From Candidatus Acidiferrales bacterium (GTDB lineage Bacteria; Acidobacteriota; Terriglobia; Acidiferrales; UBA7541), in assembly GCA_030037315.1 (NCBI GenBank), contig JASHRM010000300.1:1-64000 (forward strand): a DNA stretch of 64,000 bases, read 5' to 3'. Shown one piece after another: positions 40,366 through 49,440 of the stretch (positions are counted from its first letter, which is position 1; every line of letters starts with the position of its first letter). The notes under the pieces are model-generated. The model had not been told where the DNA came from, made no database searches, and worked only from the letters and a program-made list of their open reading frames with translations. The translations under genes were made by a program, and so were the position numbers.

Positions 40366-41412
40366 ATGAGGGACGAAAACATTTCGATGGAAAGCTGCGG
40401 CGATTGGCAATCGCTGCTCACCCTCTTCGCTGCGGGCGAGGAGCTTGATCCTTCCGATCACGCAAAGCTCGCCGCGCATCTTGCGAGTTGCACCGCGTGC
40501 GCTTCGTCATTGAAAGAGGAAAGGGAACTGCTCGCAATCCTGGCTGAGAATCGATGTGAGCCCGATTCGACCTTGCTTGCAGCTTGCCGCGCGGATTTTT
40601 CCGATGCTCTGGATCGCGAGGATGATCGTGGCTGGCTGCGGAAGGGTTTGGGCTGGATCCTTCCAGAGAATTGGCTTACTCCGAGTCCCGCATTTAGTGC
40701 AGCCGTTCTTCTGTTGGTCGGATTCGGCGTAGGCGTTTTTGCTCCGCGGCTCTTCCGTCGTGCGGCTCCGGCTGTAACTGTCAACGACGCCGTTTCTAAT
40801 CCCGCTCCGCCCATCACTGCGAATTTATCTTCCTCCGAAGCGACAGTTCCCACAACGCTCGATTTGCACTCGGCGGACGTTGCGGGCATCAATGTAGTGC
40901 CGACTGCCGAAGGTCCGGCTCGCGTTGAGCTTCAGTTGAATGCGCAGCAGCCGGTAACCGTGCGTGGCACCGTGGATGACGACGATGTGAAGGCCGTTCT
41001 GCTTGACGTGCTGGCCAAAGGCGACCGCGTCTGTCCCGATATTCGTTTGCAGGCTGTGGAGTGCCTGCGCTCGCAAAGCAACGATCCTGATGTGCGCGCA
41101 GCTCTGTGCAATGCAGTTCACAAGGATCATAATGCCGCCGTCCGGCTAAAAGCGCTTGAAGCGCTCGACGATTCCGATTCGCAGGAGATGGTGCGGCAGA
41201 CGTTGCTTGATGCGCTCGTGGATGACGATAACCCGGGCGTTCGCGTTGAGGCGGTTAACGCGCTGCGCAATATGGCTGCCGCGGGCCACATGGAGTCCGA
41301 CGATCGCACTCTTTCCATCTTGCGCGACCGCATGCAGAAGGACCCCAACACCTACATTCGGCTGCAGAGCGCCGCGACGATCAGCGATTTGGGCCCTCGC
41401 GCTAAATTCTGA
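40366..41412 (+). CDS. Putative membrane anti-sigma factor with zf-HC2-like N-terminus and HEAT-like repeat C-terminus
   Basis: N-terminal LAAHLASCTACASSL (HxxxCxxC), one TM (AFSAAVLLLVGFGVGVFAPRLF), then DIRLQAVECLRSQSNDPDVRAALCNAVHKDHNAAVRLKALEALDDSD... repeats; starts 10 nt after the sigma gene. Confidence 0.8.
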   Translation: MRDENISMESCGDWQSLLTLFAAGEELDPSDHAKLAAHLASCTACASSLKEERELLAILAENRCEPDSTLLAACRADFSDALDREDDRGWLRKGLGWILPENWLTPSPAFSAAVLLLVGFGVGVFAPRLFRRAAPAVTVNDAVSNPAPPITANLSSSEATVPTTLDLHSADVAGINVVPTAEGPARVELQLNAQQPVTVRGTVDDDDVKAVLLDVLAKGDRVCPDIRLQAVECLRSQSNDPDVRAALCNAVHKDHNAAVRLKALEALDDSDSQEMVRQTLLDALVDDDNPGVRVEAVNALRNMAAAGHMESDDRTLSILRDRMQKDPNTYIRLQSAATISDLGPRAKF

Positions 41413-41419
41413 GGCGAAA

Positions 41420-42778
41420 TTGACTTTCCCGCGCCGATCGCGAACACCCCTAAAACTTCTCCAATTCCTTGGACTGCTCGCGACGGCAGCGCTTTTGTCG
41501 AGCTCTACAACGGCTTTACCCAAACATCGAAAATCTCCTGCCGAAACGCATTCGGCTCCGCGCCTGACGCAGGATCTCACTGGCAGCGTGCCCGCTCACG
41601 ACGGCGAGCGGATTCGCCTGTCTACGGAGCTTGGAAATATTGTTGTTCACACTCAGAGCGCACAAAAGATCGACTATCACGTCCATCTCGAAGCGGACGC
41701 TTCCGAAAAGGACGCGCAGCAGCTGCTAAAGAGTTTCACCGTGACAGCCCGCGAGATTCCTGACGGAGTGCTTCTGAAGGCCGAGGCTCCGAGCCGCCAT
41801 TGGAGCGGCCGCCTGTGGGCGACCCTGGAATTAACGATTCCGAAGAACGCGAATTTGGAAGCGTCAACCGGCGGCGGGAACATCGATTCCTCGGAAATCC
41901 AGGGGCATCTGGCGCTCAATACCGAAGGTGGCAACATTAACGCCGGAAATGTAGACGGTTCCGCGCGGTTTGAAACAGGCGGCGGCAACATCGTTGCGAA
42001 AACCGTCTCCGGCGAACTGTTCGCGAACACGGGCGGCGGACACATCATCGTCGAATCCATCGGAGGCAATGCGACGCTTCATACCAGCGGCGGACACATT
42101 CGCGTTGGTTCGATTCAGGGCGCCGCGCACCTCGATACCGACGGGGGCAACATCACGCTCGAACATTCCGGCGCAGAACTCACAGCCGAAACGGGCGGCG
42201 GCGAAATAGAAGTAGGAGAAGCCGCCGGCCTCGTCCGTGCAAAAACGGGCGGAGGCGGCATTCGCGTCGTACGAATGTTCGGACCGACGAATTTGGAATC
42301 CGCCGGCGGCAGCATCTACCTCACTCAGGTGGATAGCCCTGTCAGGGCGTTTACCAGCACAGGCGGAATCACCGCCTGGTTCGTCGCCCCTCTCAAAAGC
42401 TCCGGCACGTGTGATCTGCAGGCCAGCGACGGCGACATCGTTGTGCACCTTCCTCGGGAATTGCCCGTCACCATCGATGCGCAGGTGGAAAGAGGCAGCG
42501 ATCACCGCGTCATCGTCGATCCGGCATTCCCTTTGCGCGTTAGCTATGACGATTCGTCAAGAGGTTCGCGTGCCGTGCGCGCGGAGGGCTCGTTGAATGG
42601 CGGCGGAGAGTTGCTCCGTCTGCGCACGGTCGCCGGCAATATCCGCTTTGTTCTCAGCGATACGAGCAAGCAGCTCGAACTCTATAAGCAACAGATGGAC
42701 CAGCTCCAGCGTCAAATCGAGTCAAAAATCGGGCTGCCGACCGAGTCGCAGGGAACAAATGACGGCTCTCATCCGTAA
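41420..42778 (+). CDS. DUF4097-family beta-solenoid secreted protein
   Basis: TTG start MTFPRRSRTPLKLLQFLGLLATAALL signal; many GGGxI units of about 16-18 aa (STGGGNIDSSEIQGHLALNTEGGNINAGNVDGSARFETGGGNIVAKTV...). Confidence 0.82.
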   Translation: MTFPRRSRTPLKLLQFLGLLATAALLSSSTTALPKHRKSPAETHSAPRLTQDLTGSVPAHDGERIRLSTELGNIVVHTQSAQKIDYHVHLEADASEKDAQQLLKSFTVTAREIPDGVLLKAEAPSRHWSGRLWATLELTIPKNANLEASTGGGNIDSSEIQGHLALNTEGGNINAGNVDGSARFETGGGNIVAKTVSGELFANTGGGHIIVESIGGNATLHTSGGHIRVGSIQGAAHLDTDGGNITLEHSGAELTAETGGGEIEVGEAAGLVRAKTGGGGIRVVRMFGPTNLESAGGSIYLTQVDSPVRAFTSTGGITAWFVAPLKSSGTCDLQASDGDIVVHLPRELPVTIDAQVERGSDHRVIVDPAFPLRVSYDDSSRGSRAVRAEGSLNGGGELLRLRTVAGNIRFVLSDTSKQLELYKQQMDQLQRQIESKIGLPTESQGTNDGSHP

Positions 42779-42860
42779 TCCTAAATGTTGGACAACGTGG
42801 TTCAACGAGGCTCTATGACAAACGCAGGTGGCAGATAGGGGGCGTACGGTGCACAGTGCA

Positions 42861-43640
42861 ATGCGATGTAGTTCCCAGTCCTTCGTTGCCCGGGCATTAG
42901 CGATCATTTCCGGATTGCTCCTCATAACCCTTCCGGGGTTTGCCGACACTTCCGGTCAGGTTTTCGTCAAGACCTATCCGCTGAATCCTGGCGGACAATT
43001 CGTTCTCGACAACGTCAACGGCTCTGTCCACGTGGACGGGTGGGATCGCGACTATGTCGAAGTGCGCGCCGTGAAGACCGCGCAGGCTGATCCGCAGGAT
43101 GTAAACCGCGTCAAAATCGAAATCGAAAGCCATCCACGCGAGGTCGACGTCCACACGCGCTACCCGGAAGGGATCGGCGCAGAAGTTGCCGTCGAATATC
43201 ACATTCGCGTGCCGAACCGAGTGCTTCTTGGAAGTGTTCACACTGTTAACGGCAGCCTGATTGTTCGCGGAGTCAATGGCGGAGGCGAACTGCGATCGGT
43301 GAATGGCGACGTCGAGGTGCTGCAAAGCTCCGGACGCTTTAGCGCCAAAACGACCAACGGCAACCTGCGTTTGCAACTGCGCCACCTGAATGATGGCCAG
43401 CCGATGAGGCTTCAAACGGTCAACGGATCCGTTGAGCTTGGCTTGCCTTGGGATGCGCGCGCGGACCTCAGCGTTCACGACATGAACGGCGAGCTTTATT
43501 CGGAAGTTCCGGTTACGTCGATGCCCGCTATGCCCGGCGCCCGAGTGTTCCACGGCAAGCTAGGTCACGGCGGCGGCGCAATTTCGGTGAGTACTGTGAA
43601 CGGCGGTATTCGCTTGCTGCTCGAGCGCGGCGGCGTTTAA
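42861..43640 (+). CDS. DUF4097-family secreted protein
   Basis: Signal peptide; GQFVLDNVNGSVHVDGWDRDYVEVRAVK..., HTVNGSLIVRGVNGGGELRSVNGDVEVLQSSGRFSAKTTNGNLRLQL repeats; start may be upstream at 42828. Confidence 0.8.
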   Translation: MRCSSQSFVARALAIISGLLLITLPGFADTSGQVFVKTYPLNPGGQFVLDNVNGSVHVDGWDRDYVEVRAVKTAQADPQDVNRVKIEIESHPREVDVHTRYPEGIGAEVAVEYHIRVPNRVLLGSVHTVNGSLIVRGVNGGGELRSVNGDVEVLQSSGRFSAKTTNGNLRLQLRHLNDGQPMRLQTVNGSVELGLPWDARADLSVHDMNGELYSEVPVTSMPAMPGARVFHGKLGHGGGAISVSTVNGGIRLLLERGGV

Positions 43641-43669
43641 CGGTAGGCTGGCGCTACGGTCAAGTTTCC

Positions 43670-45517
43670 CTACGGTTGCGGCCGGAAACTCACGGTGATG
43701 TTCTCGAACGAATCGACAGCTTTGCCGTCCAGGCGGGTTGGCTCTTGATGCCAATCGCTAATGATGTTCTCCGCGGTCGGCACTAAACTCCTCGGGCCAT
43801 CAATCGCCGTCATGCTCTCGATGTCCCCGGTCGGTCCTATGGTAACTCGCAGACGAACCTTTGCGCCCTGACCCGCGCTCTGCGCTACGTCTGGAACAAG
43901 CTCGCTCGGCGGCACAGGCGCATCGATCTTTCCCAGGACAAGGTGTTTCCCTCGATGCTGCGACACAGGTCCCGGCTCGGGAGCAACGAGCACGGAGCGC
44001 GTCATTCCGATGGCGATGGAACTCGAGGCTGTCACGGCCTCTTGCGGGAATGTAACAAGAGTCGGCTCCTGATCCTCGCCAGGTGGAACTACAAGAGCCG
44101 TCGTATCAGAGGTCATCGACGTCGTGTCGGCATTCGCTGGGCTTGGTGGAGGCTGCGCCGCGGGATTACTCCCCGAATTCTGAGGACCCGCGTCAGCTTG
44201 CGCAGTCGGAGCGCTTGATGCAGAGGCGTTGGGCGTTGTTGCCCGCGTGTTGGGTGCCGCTGGCGGTGTGTTGAGTGGAGTTGTGGGCTGCTGTGCAGTC
44301 GCCGCCGGCGGATTCGTAGCAGTGCTTTGCGCCGGAGCCTGCGGCTCCGTCGGCTGCGGTGCCGGAGCCGTCGGATTCGCGGGTTGAGCGGATGGCGTTG
44401 CAGCGCTCGTGCCTGTGATCCTGCTCCAGATCTGCTTGCCCGTCATGAAGCGGCCAGCCAGCATCCCGGCTGTCAAGCAGAGAATCACGATCACCGCGCA
44501 CAGAATTCCCAGGTTGAGTGGAGTCCACCATCCTTCTGAGACAGTCGTGGTGCGCGCCGGCGGCGATTTTATCGGTTCAGAGCTCGCCGGGAACAGCGTC
44601 TCGCCCTTGCGGAGCCAAGCGCCGTTTGAACCGCTGATGGGCAAAGTTGTGGGAGTGCCCGCTGCAGGAAAAGGTTTCGCATTTTCCGCGGATGACTTCT
44701 GCGCGACCTGCTCCTTCACCACGGGCTTCGGCGGCTCGGTACGTGCGGGAGCCACCTCAACGGCTGGCTCTACCGGCGGCTCTTCTGTTTTCAAAGCATC
44801 CGCAGCCAGTGCTTCAGGCGTTTCGCTCTGTTTCGCCCCCGGCTGCGCAACTGCCTCGATCTTTGGAGCTTCACTTTGCGAAGCCGCATTTTGAAGCTCA
44901 TTCTGAATTTCTGGCTGCGCTACCGGTGCTGCGCGCAATTCCGCGGCTGATGGAACGTTCGCACCCATATCTGTTTGCTGCGCGATGGACTCTTGCGTCA
45001 CCACGGTTTGCGCAGCGGGAACGGCAGCTGGCTTTTCCTCCCTCTGAATGGGAGCGGGCATTGCAACAGCGGCCGCCGGTTGCGCGGGAACGCGCTGAGG
45101 CCGTCCTTCTGTTGCGGGCGCTGTAGGGCGCGGAGGCGTCAATGAAACTCTCAATTCCTGCGCGATCCAGCGCCGAATTTGCTGGCGCACCTGCTCGCTT
45201 GGGGAAACAAAGCAAAACCCCGCTGATTTTCGCGATTTAGAAAGCCATACGATGCGGCCAATCACAACGATTGGGTCCGGGGGATTGCTCGGACGGATGC
45301 ATAAGCGAAAATCTTCACCCGACAGCAGAGCTTCGGCCGCCACCAGCTGCAGGCCACCCTCGCTCACGTCGACGACAATTCCCCCGTTGTTCTCTCCTAT
45401 GGTCACATAGGCAAGCGAAAGCGGACGGTAGCGCGGGTGCGCGCGGCGATCACCTTGTTGAGTGGATTCGGGAATCCGCTCAGCCTGATCCTGTATCTCG
45501 GCCTGTCCTTTATCCAT
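43670..45517 (-). CDS. PilZ domain - TM - Pro/Ala/Thr linker - TonB C-terminal-like fusion protein
   Basis: N-term GDRRAHPRYRPLSLAYVTIGENNGGIVVDVSEGGLQLV...IGRIVWLSKSRKSAGFCF (PilZ); TM LNLGILCAVIVILCLTAGMLAGRFM; C-term VRLRVTIGPTGDIESMTAIDGPRSLVPTAENIISDW. Confidence 0.82.
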   Translation of the reverse strand: MDKGQAEIQDQAERIPESTQQGDRRAHPRYRPLSLAYVTIGENNGGIVVDVSEGGLQLVAAEALLSGEDFRLCIRPSNPPDPIVVIGRIVWLSKSRKSAGFCFVSPSEQVRQQIRRWIAQELRVSLTPPRPTAPATEGRPQRVPAQPAAAVAMPAPIQREEKPAAVPAAQTVVTQESIAQQTDMGANVPSAAELRAAPVAQPEIQNELQNAASQSEAPKIEAVAQPGAKQSETPEALAADALKTEEPPVEPAVEVAPARTEPPKPVVKEQVAQKSSAENAKPFPAAGTPTTLPISGSNGAWLRKGETLFPASSEPIKSPPARTTTVSEGWWTPLNLGILCAVIVILCLTAGMLAGRFMTGKQIWSRITGTSAATPSAQPANPTAPAPQPTEPQAPAQSTATNPPAATAQQPTTPLNTPPAAPNTRATTPNASASSAPTAQADAGPQNSGSNPAAQPPPSPANADTTSMTSDTTALVVPPGEDQEPTLVTFPQEAVTASSSIAIGMTRSVLVAPEPGPVSQHRGKHLVLGKIDAPVPPSELVPDVAQSAGQGAKVRLRVTIGPTGDIESMTAIDGPRSLVPTAENIISDWHQEPTRLDGKAVDSFENITVSFRPQP

Positions 45518-45657
45518 GTTGCGGGGTGGCTTAGTGTGCCACTTCACGCTGTGAAAAGCCAAGCCTCCCCCTGTAAATAAGATTCGGGAGCCAAACGAAA
45601 CGTTAGCTCGACCGGGAAGCCATTCGGTAAGGATCACCTTCGCGGAATCGCTGCCGG

Positions 45658-46398
45658 TCAGTCGCGCACGATTTCGGCGTTGGAGCCTGGCGCAACAATG
45701 CGAACCAGGCGCTCGCCATCGAGGAACAAATCAACTTCCAAATCTTCCGTCTTCACGGTCAGCTCATCGAGCTTCTTGCCGTTGACGTCCTGCGATCCCG
45801 CCGATTCCACGGTCACGCTGCCAGGAGTCAGTTCCTGAGGAACGAGAACAGAAAACGTCTGTACCCCGCCTTTCTCTCGATCGTAGAGTCGCGCGAGCAC
45901 AGCGTATTGATCGTACAAATTATTGTCGAGCACCACGATCTGTGGCGACTTGAACTGAAACTGCTGCGTGTAGGGTCTCGCGCCATCCACGTTCAGCTGG
46001 ATTGTGGCGGTTGCTCCGTTGAATGAAATAGCGGCGCCTGCCTTTTTCGCGCCTTGCGTCGACCACTCATATCTTGCCGGGGTGCCGTCCGCGTGGAGTT
46101 CCAGCGTTCCCGTAATGTGGGTTTCGCCGTCGGGGGAATGAATATCGGACGTGCCGCGTACAATCCACCCGCTTCCGCCTGGTGAAATTTCGAATTGTTC
46201 CTTCCCGATCTGCTGGCCGTTCACCAGGATCCGGAAAGAGCCTTTCTCGCGCGATAAAACAGCCGCTCCTTTATTCGCGCGCGCCGGAGGTAGAGCCGCC
46301 CCAAACACCGAACCACGCCGGCCGAGCTCGACTCCGGCAATCAGCAGTACTGCCAGGCATGCGATGCCAGTGCGGGTTCCCGCGCGAAAGCGATTCAT
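45658..46398 (-). CDS. Secreted protein of unknown function (DUF6134-like)
   Basis: Signal sequence; GSFRILVNGQQIGKEQFEISPGGSGWIVRGTSDI...; 4-nt overlap with aroK (46395-46398). Confidence 0.65.
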   Translation of the reverse strand: MNRFRAGTRTGIACLAVLLIAGVELGRRGSVFGAALPPARANKGAAVLSREKGSFRILVNGQQIGKEQFEISPGGSGWIVRGTSDIHSPDGETHITGTLELHADGTPARYEWSTQGAKKAGAAISFNGATATIQLNVDGARPYTQQFQFKSPQIVVLDNNLYDQYAVLARLYDREKGGVQTFSVLVPQELTPGSVTVESAGSQDVNGKKLDELTVKTEDLEVDLFLDGERLVRIVAPGSNAEIVRD

Positions 46399-46937
46399 AC
46401 GACGACCCCCGGGAAAATACCCAGCGCGATGATCTGCTCCACAACACGCGCTGGCTCGGTGCGGCTATCGACGTGGTAATCCGCCAATTCATAGGTCGGA
46501 AGCCGCTCTTCATACAGCCGCCTAAAACTCGGTTCATCCCGGAAGAGCGGCCGGTCCGTAATTTGCGCGCATCTCCGCAAGAGTTCCTCGATAGAACAGC
46601 GAAGCCAAATCAGAGTCGCCCCGTTTTCACGCAGAAGCGCCAGATTCTGCGGTTGGGCAATCGTGCCGCCACCGAGCGAGACAATACGCGGGCGTTGCGA
46701 CTCGGAAGCCTCGGCTACGATCCGCGCGAGCTGCGTCGTTTCCAGCCGGCGAAACTCTGCTTCTCCTTTTCGCGCAAATATCTCGGGGATGGAAAGGCCG
46801 GCGGCTTCCGTGATCCGCCGGTCGAGATCGATGTTGGGGCATCCAAGCTGGCTTGCAAGCAATCTCGCCGTCGTGGACTTGCCGCTGCCCATGAAACCCG
46901 TTAGGCAGACGAGCCGGCGTGCGCGAATTTCGCTCAT
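46395..46937 (-). CDS. aroK: Shikimate kinase
   Basis: VCLTGFMGSGKSTTARLLASQLGCPNIDLDRRITEAAGLSIPEIFARKGEAEFRRLE, VSLGGGTIAQPQN. Confidence 0.92.
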   Translation of the reverse strand: MSEIRARRLVCLTGFMGSGKSTTARLLASQLGCPNIDLDRRITEAAGLSIPEIFARKGEAEFRRLETTQLARIVAEASESQRPRIVSLGGGTIAQPQNLALLRENGATLIWLRCSIEELLRRCAQITDRPLFRDEPSFRRLYEERLPTYELADYHVDSRTEPARVVEQIIALGIFPGVVV

Positions 46938-47013
46938 CTTGACGATTGGGAGCGCATCAACTTGTTGGAACGAGGAAAATCTGCTGCGCGAATTGCATCC
47001 CGTCGAAATGCAA

Positions 47014-47892
47014 TCAGTCACGCTTCAGAATGTTGATTGTACCATCGAAGGAGCTGAGTTCGACTTTCGCGCGGCCCGAATTCATCGAGCCGAACAGTGC
47101 GTTGCCGAACCGTGGCAAGAAATGATGGTGAGACGAAGGAATCAAATTCGCCTCATTATGCACTTTGCCCTTTAGCGAAGTGGCGCTCAAATCGAACGAG
47201 TCCGCCGGAGAAAAGCGCACTTCAATCACGCCGCTGTAATTCTTCAGCTGGTAAATTCCGTCGGGAAGGAACTGGCCGCTGTACTGGATGTTGCCTTCAG
47301 ACGTTTGCGCGCGCACATGAGTGCTGCGCAGGTCGATGAATTTGAAATTTCCGCTGATGGAGGAAACCTCGATGCGTCCCGAGCAACGCTCGCAAATAAA
47401 CGAGCCGCCAACGGTCTTCACGTCCAGGTAGCCTGCCGCATCGACGAGATCCACATCCGCGGCGATCGTCTCGACGTTCATGTCGCCCAGGACGTTCGAC
47501 ACGTTGACGCCGCCGGAGTCATCGTGGATTTGCAGTTCGGCATCCTGCGGAACGCTGATTTCGTAATCTGTGCGTAGGTCGTCCGGCGAAGCCGTTACGC
47601 CTGCCTCGCGAGTCATAATATCGACGCGGTTTCCGTTTTCCTCCGCGTCCACTTCCACTTGTTGGCTCGCCCGCTTCGCCACGATCATCACTTCGGATTT
47701 GGTCCAGGCTCGAACTGCAACGATGCCGTTCGGATTGTGAATGGTGATAACCGGATGCGCGTCTACCTTAAAATGCTTTTCAAGATGATCCGGCCAAGCG
47801 GTAGTCGGACTGGCTACAGCGAGCAACAAACCTGGAACGAAAATCGCGGCGTGTTTCCAGTGGCGCGTCCGAAGAGTGGCTAGGAGGCTCAT
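47014..47892 (-). CDS. DUF4097-family secreted protein
   Basis: Signal peptide; VITIHNPNGIVAVRAWTKSEVMIVAKR...LQIHDDSGGVNVSNVLGDMNVETIAADVDLVDAAGYLDVKTVGGSFICERCSG. Confidence 0.78.
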   Translation of the reverse strand: MSLLATLRTRHWKHAAIFVPGLLLAVASPTTAWPDHLEKHFKVDAHPVITIHNPNGIVAVRAWTKSEVMIVAKRASQQVEVDAEENGNRVDIMTREAGVTASPDDLRTDYEISVPQDAELQIHDDSGGVNVSNVLGDMNVETIAADVDLVDAAGYLDVKTVGGSFICERCSGRIEVSSISGNFKFIDLRSTHVRAQTSEGNIQYSGQFLPDGIYQLKNYSGVIEVRFSPADSFDLSATSLKGKVHNEANLIPSSHHHFLPRFGNALFGSMNSGRAKVELSSFDGTINILKRD

Positions 47893-48554
47893 CGGGTCTC
47901 GTCTCCGTGATCCGTCATTTGGGCGAGTAAATTCGCCTTCTGCTGATACGCGTCGTACAAATAGTCCCGCGCGATTTCGTTTTCCGGTTCTTCTCGTACG
48001 CTTTTTTCACACAAAGCAATATAGTTGTCAACAATCGCCAAATTCTTCTGCAGAGAAGCCGCTATCATCGGATTGGAGCTTGAAATTTCAGACAACGTGT
48101 CGCGCTCGTCCGTATTCAGTTGCGCGCTCAATGGCTGAGTGGAAAGTTCGGTGCCGTTAAACCATCGGTTCTCATCCATCCGCTTCTGAATCGGGCCACC
48201 CAGCGCTATGCCCAGCGCCACAAGCGCCGCCAGATACGCGCCCGCAAGTGCCGGCCGAGGAACCACGTTGAACACGCCATCCAGCCAGTGTCTGACTGTC
48301 GAGGTCCAACCCGTTCGCGGCGCGTGAATAATGCTTTCTGCTTCCAGTTGCGCGCGCAGTGATAACCACAGTCGATCGGGAGGCGAATCGTCAATTCGGA
48401 GCGAAGGAGCTGTGCCACGGATGCTATTCAGATCTTCGACGATGCCGCGGCAGTTGGGGCAAGCTCGGATGTGGGCTTCGGCGCTTGCGGGAGGCTCGCC
48501 TTCCGTCCAGGAATCCATTTCATTCAAGAATTGACTGCAGTCGATTGTGCCCAT
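47889..48554 (-). CDS. Membrane anti-sigma factor with zf-HC2-like zinc finger
   Basis: MGTIDCSQFLNEMDSW...AEAHIRACPNCRGIV (HxxxCxxC), TM ALAGAYLAALVALGIALGG; directly follows the sigma gene and overlaps the DUF4097 gene by 4 nt. Confidence 0.85.
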   Translation of the reverse strand: MGTIDCSQFLNEMDSWTEGEPPASAEAHIRACPNCRGIVEDLNSIRGTAPSLRIDDSPPDRLWLSLRAQLEAESIIHAPRTGWTSTVRHWLDGVFNVVPRPALAGAYLAALVALGIALGGPIQKRMDENRWFNGTELSTQPLSAQLNTDERDTLSEISSSNPMIAASLQKNLAIVDNYIALCEKSVREEPENEIARDYLYDAYQQKANLLAQMTDHGDETR

Positions 48555-48556
48555 CG

Positions 48557-49201
48557 TTAGTCCTCGTTAATCGAACCGCTTCCCGCTGCTCTGCGCTGCT
48601 CGCGGGCCTTCTCCCGAATCGCTTCGTGGAGCAGGTCGCGCAGTCGCATGCGGGCTTTGTGTAACTGCGATTTCGAATTGCCGATCGAGCAGCCCATCAT
48701 TTCCGCGATCTCGTTATGCTCGTAACCCTGTACATCGTGCAAAACGAAAACCGCCTTATATCCCGGCGGCAGCTGATCCACGGCTCGCTGCAGGTTCACT
48801 CGATCCAGCGAGCCGCTCAACCTCAAATCGGGCGCTCCGAAATCGCGTCGCGGCGTTCCGGACTCGTCATCGGGCTCGGTGACTTGTTCAAGCGACGTCT
48901 CCTTGCCCGATTTCTTGCGCAACTTCATCAGCACGACGTTCACCGCAAGGCGATGCAGCCAGGTGGAAAACGCCGACTCTCCTCGAAATGTGGTGATCTT
49001 GCGAAAGAGCTGGAGGAACGCCTCTTGGGTCAAATCCTCCGCTTCGGCCGTATTCCCCACCATTCGAAGGCACAACGAGTACACCCTGCGGCTATGTAAC
49101 TCGTACAGGCGTTCGAAAGCAGCCGCATTCCCTTGCTGGGCGAGCCGAATCGATTCGGCTTCCGTTACTTCCCCAGTTTCGGTTCGTCTCGCTCGGGCCA
49201 C
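48557..49201 (-). CDS. ECF-family RNA polymerase sigma factor
   Basis: [114 protein letters not shown]. Confidence 0.94.
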   Translation of the reverse strand: MARARRTETGEVTEAESIRLAQQGNAAAFERLYELHSRRVYSLCLRMVGNTAEAEDLTQEAFLQLFRKITTFRGESAFSTWLHRLAVNVVLMKLRKKSGKETSLEQVTEPDDESGTPRRDFGAPDLRLSGSLDRVNLQRAVDQLPPGYKAVFVLHDVQGYEHNEIAEMMGCSIGNSKSQLHKARMRLRDLLHEAIREKAREQRRAAGSGSINED

Positions 49202-49440
49202 GCTACCCGTCGTGACGCATCCCTCACTGCGATGCGTCGCCCTTTCCGGAAGTTGTACTCACTGTTTCCTGCGCCGCAACCGTCGGGTTCCCCGAAGAAT
49301 TCCTAGCGGAAGAATTGCGGCAGGCCCGTTTTCGATGAACGGGAGTATCTGTAAGTTTCGCCTATTTCGCGCGGAATTGCACCTTGTCCGGACGAATACA
49401 ATTTCACGGAACGGGCCGGAGCGTCTAAGGAAGCGGGAAC

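Noticed and set aside
41866-42330. GGCGGC-rich periodic DNA that could be read as a CRISPR-like or tandem-repeat array
   Set aside because: Periodicity is explained by the protein-level TGGGxI repeat; units diverge in nucleotide sequence and there are no spacer/repeat boundaries or cas genes.
41864-42505. 213-aa minus-strand ORF opposite the DUF4097 gene
   Set aside because: Apparent repeat pattern merely mirrors the coding strand's beta-solenoid repeat.
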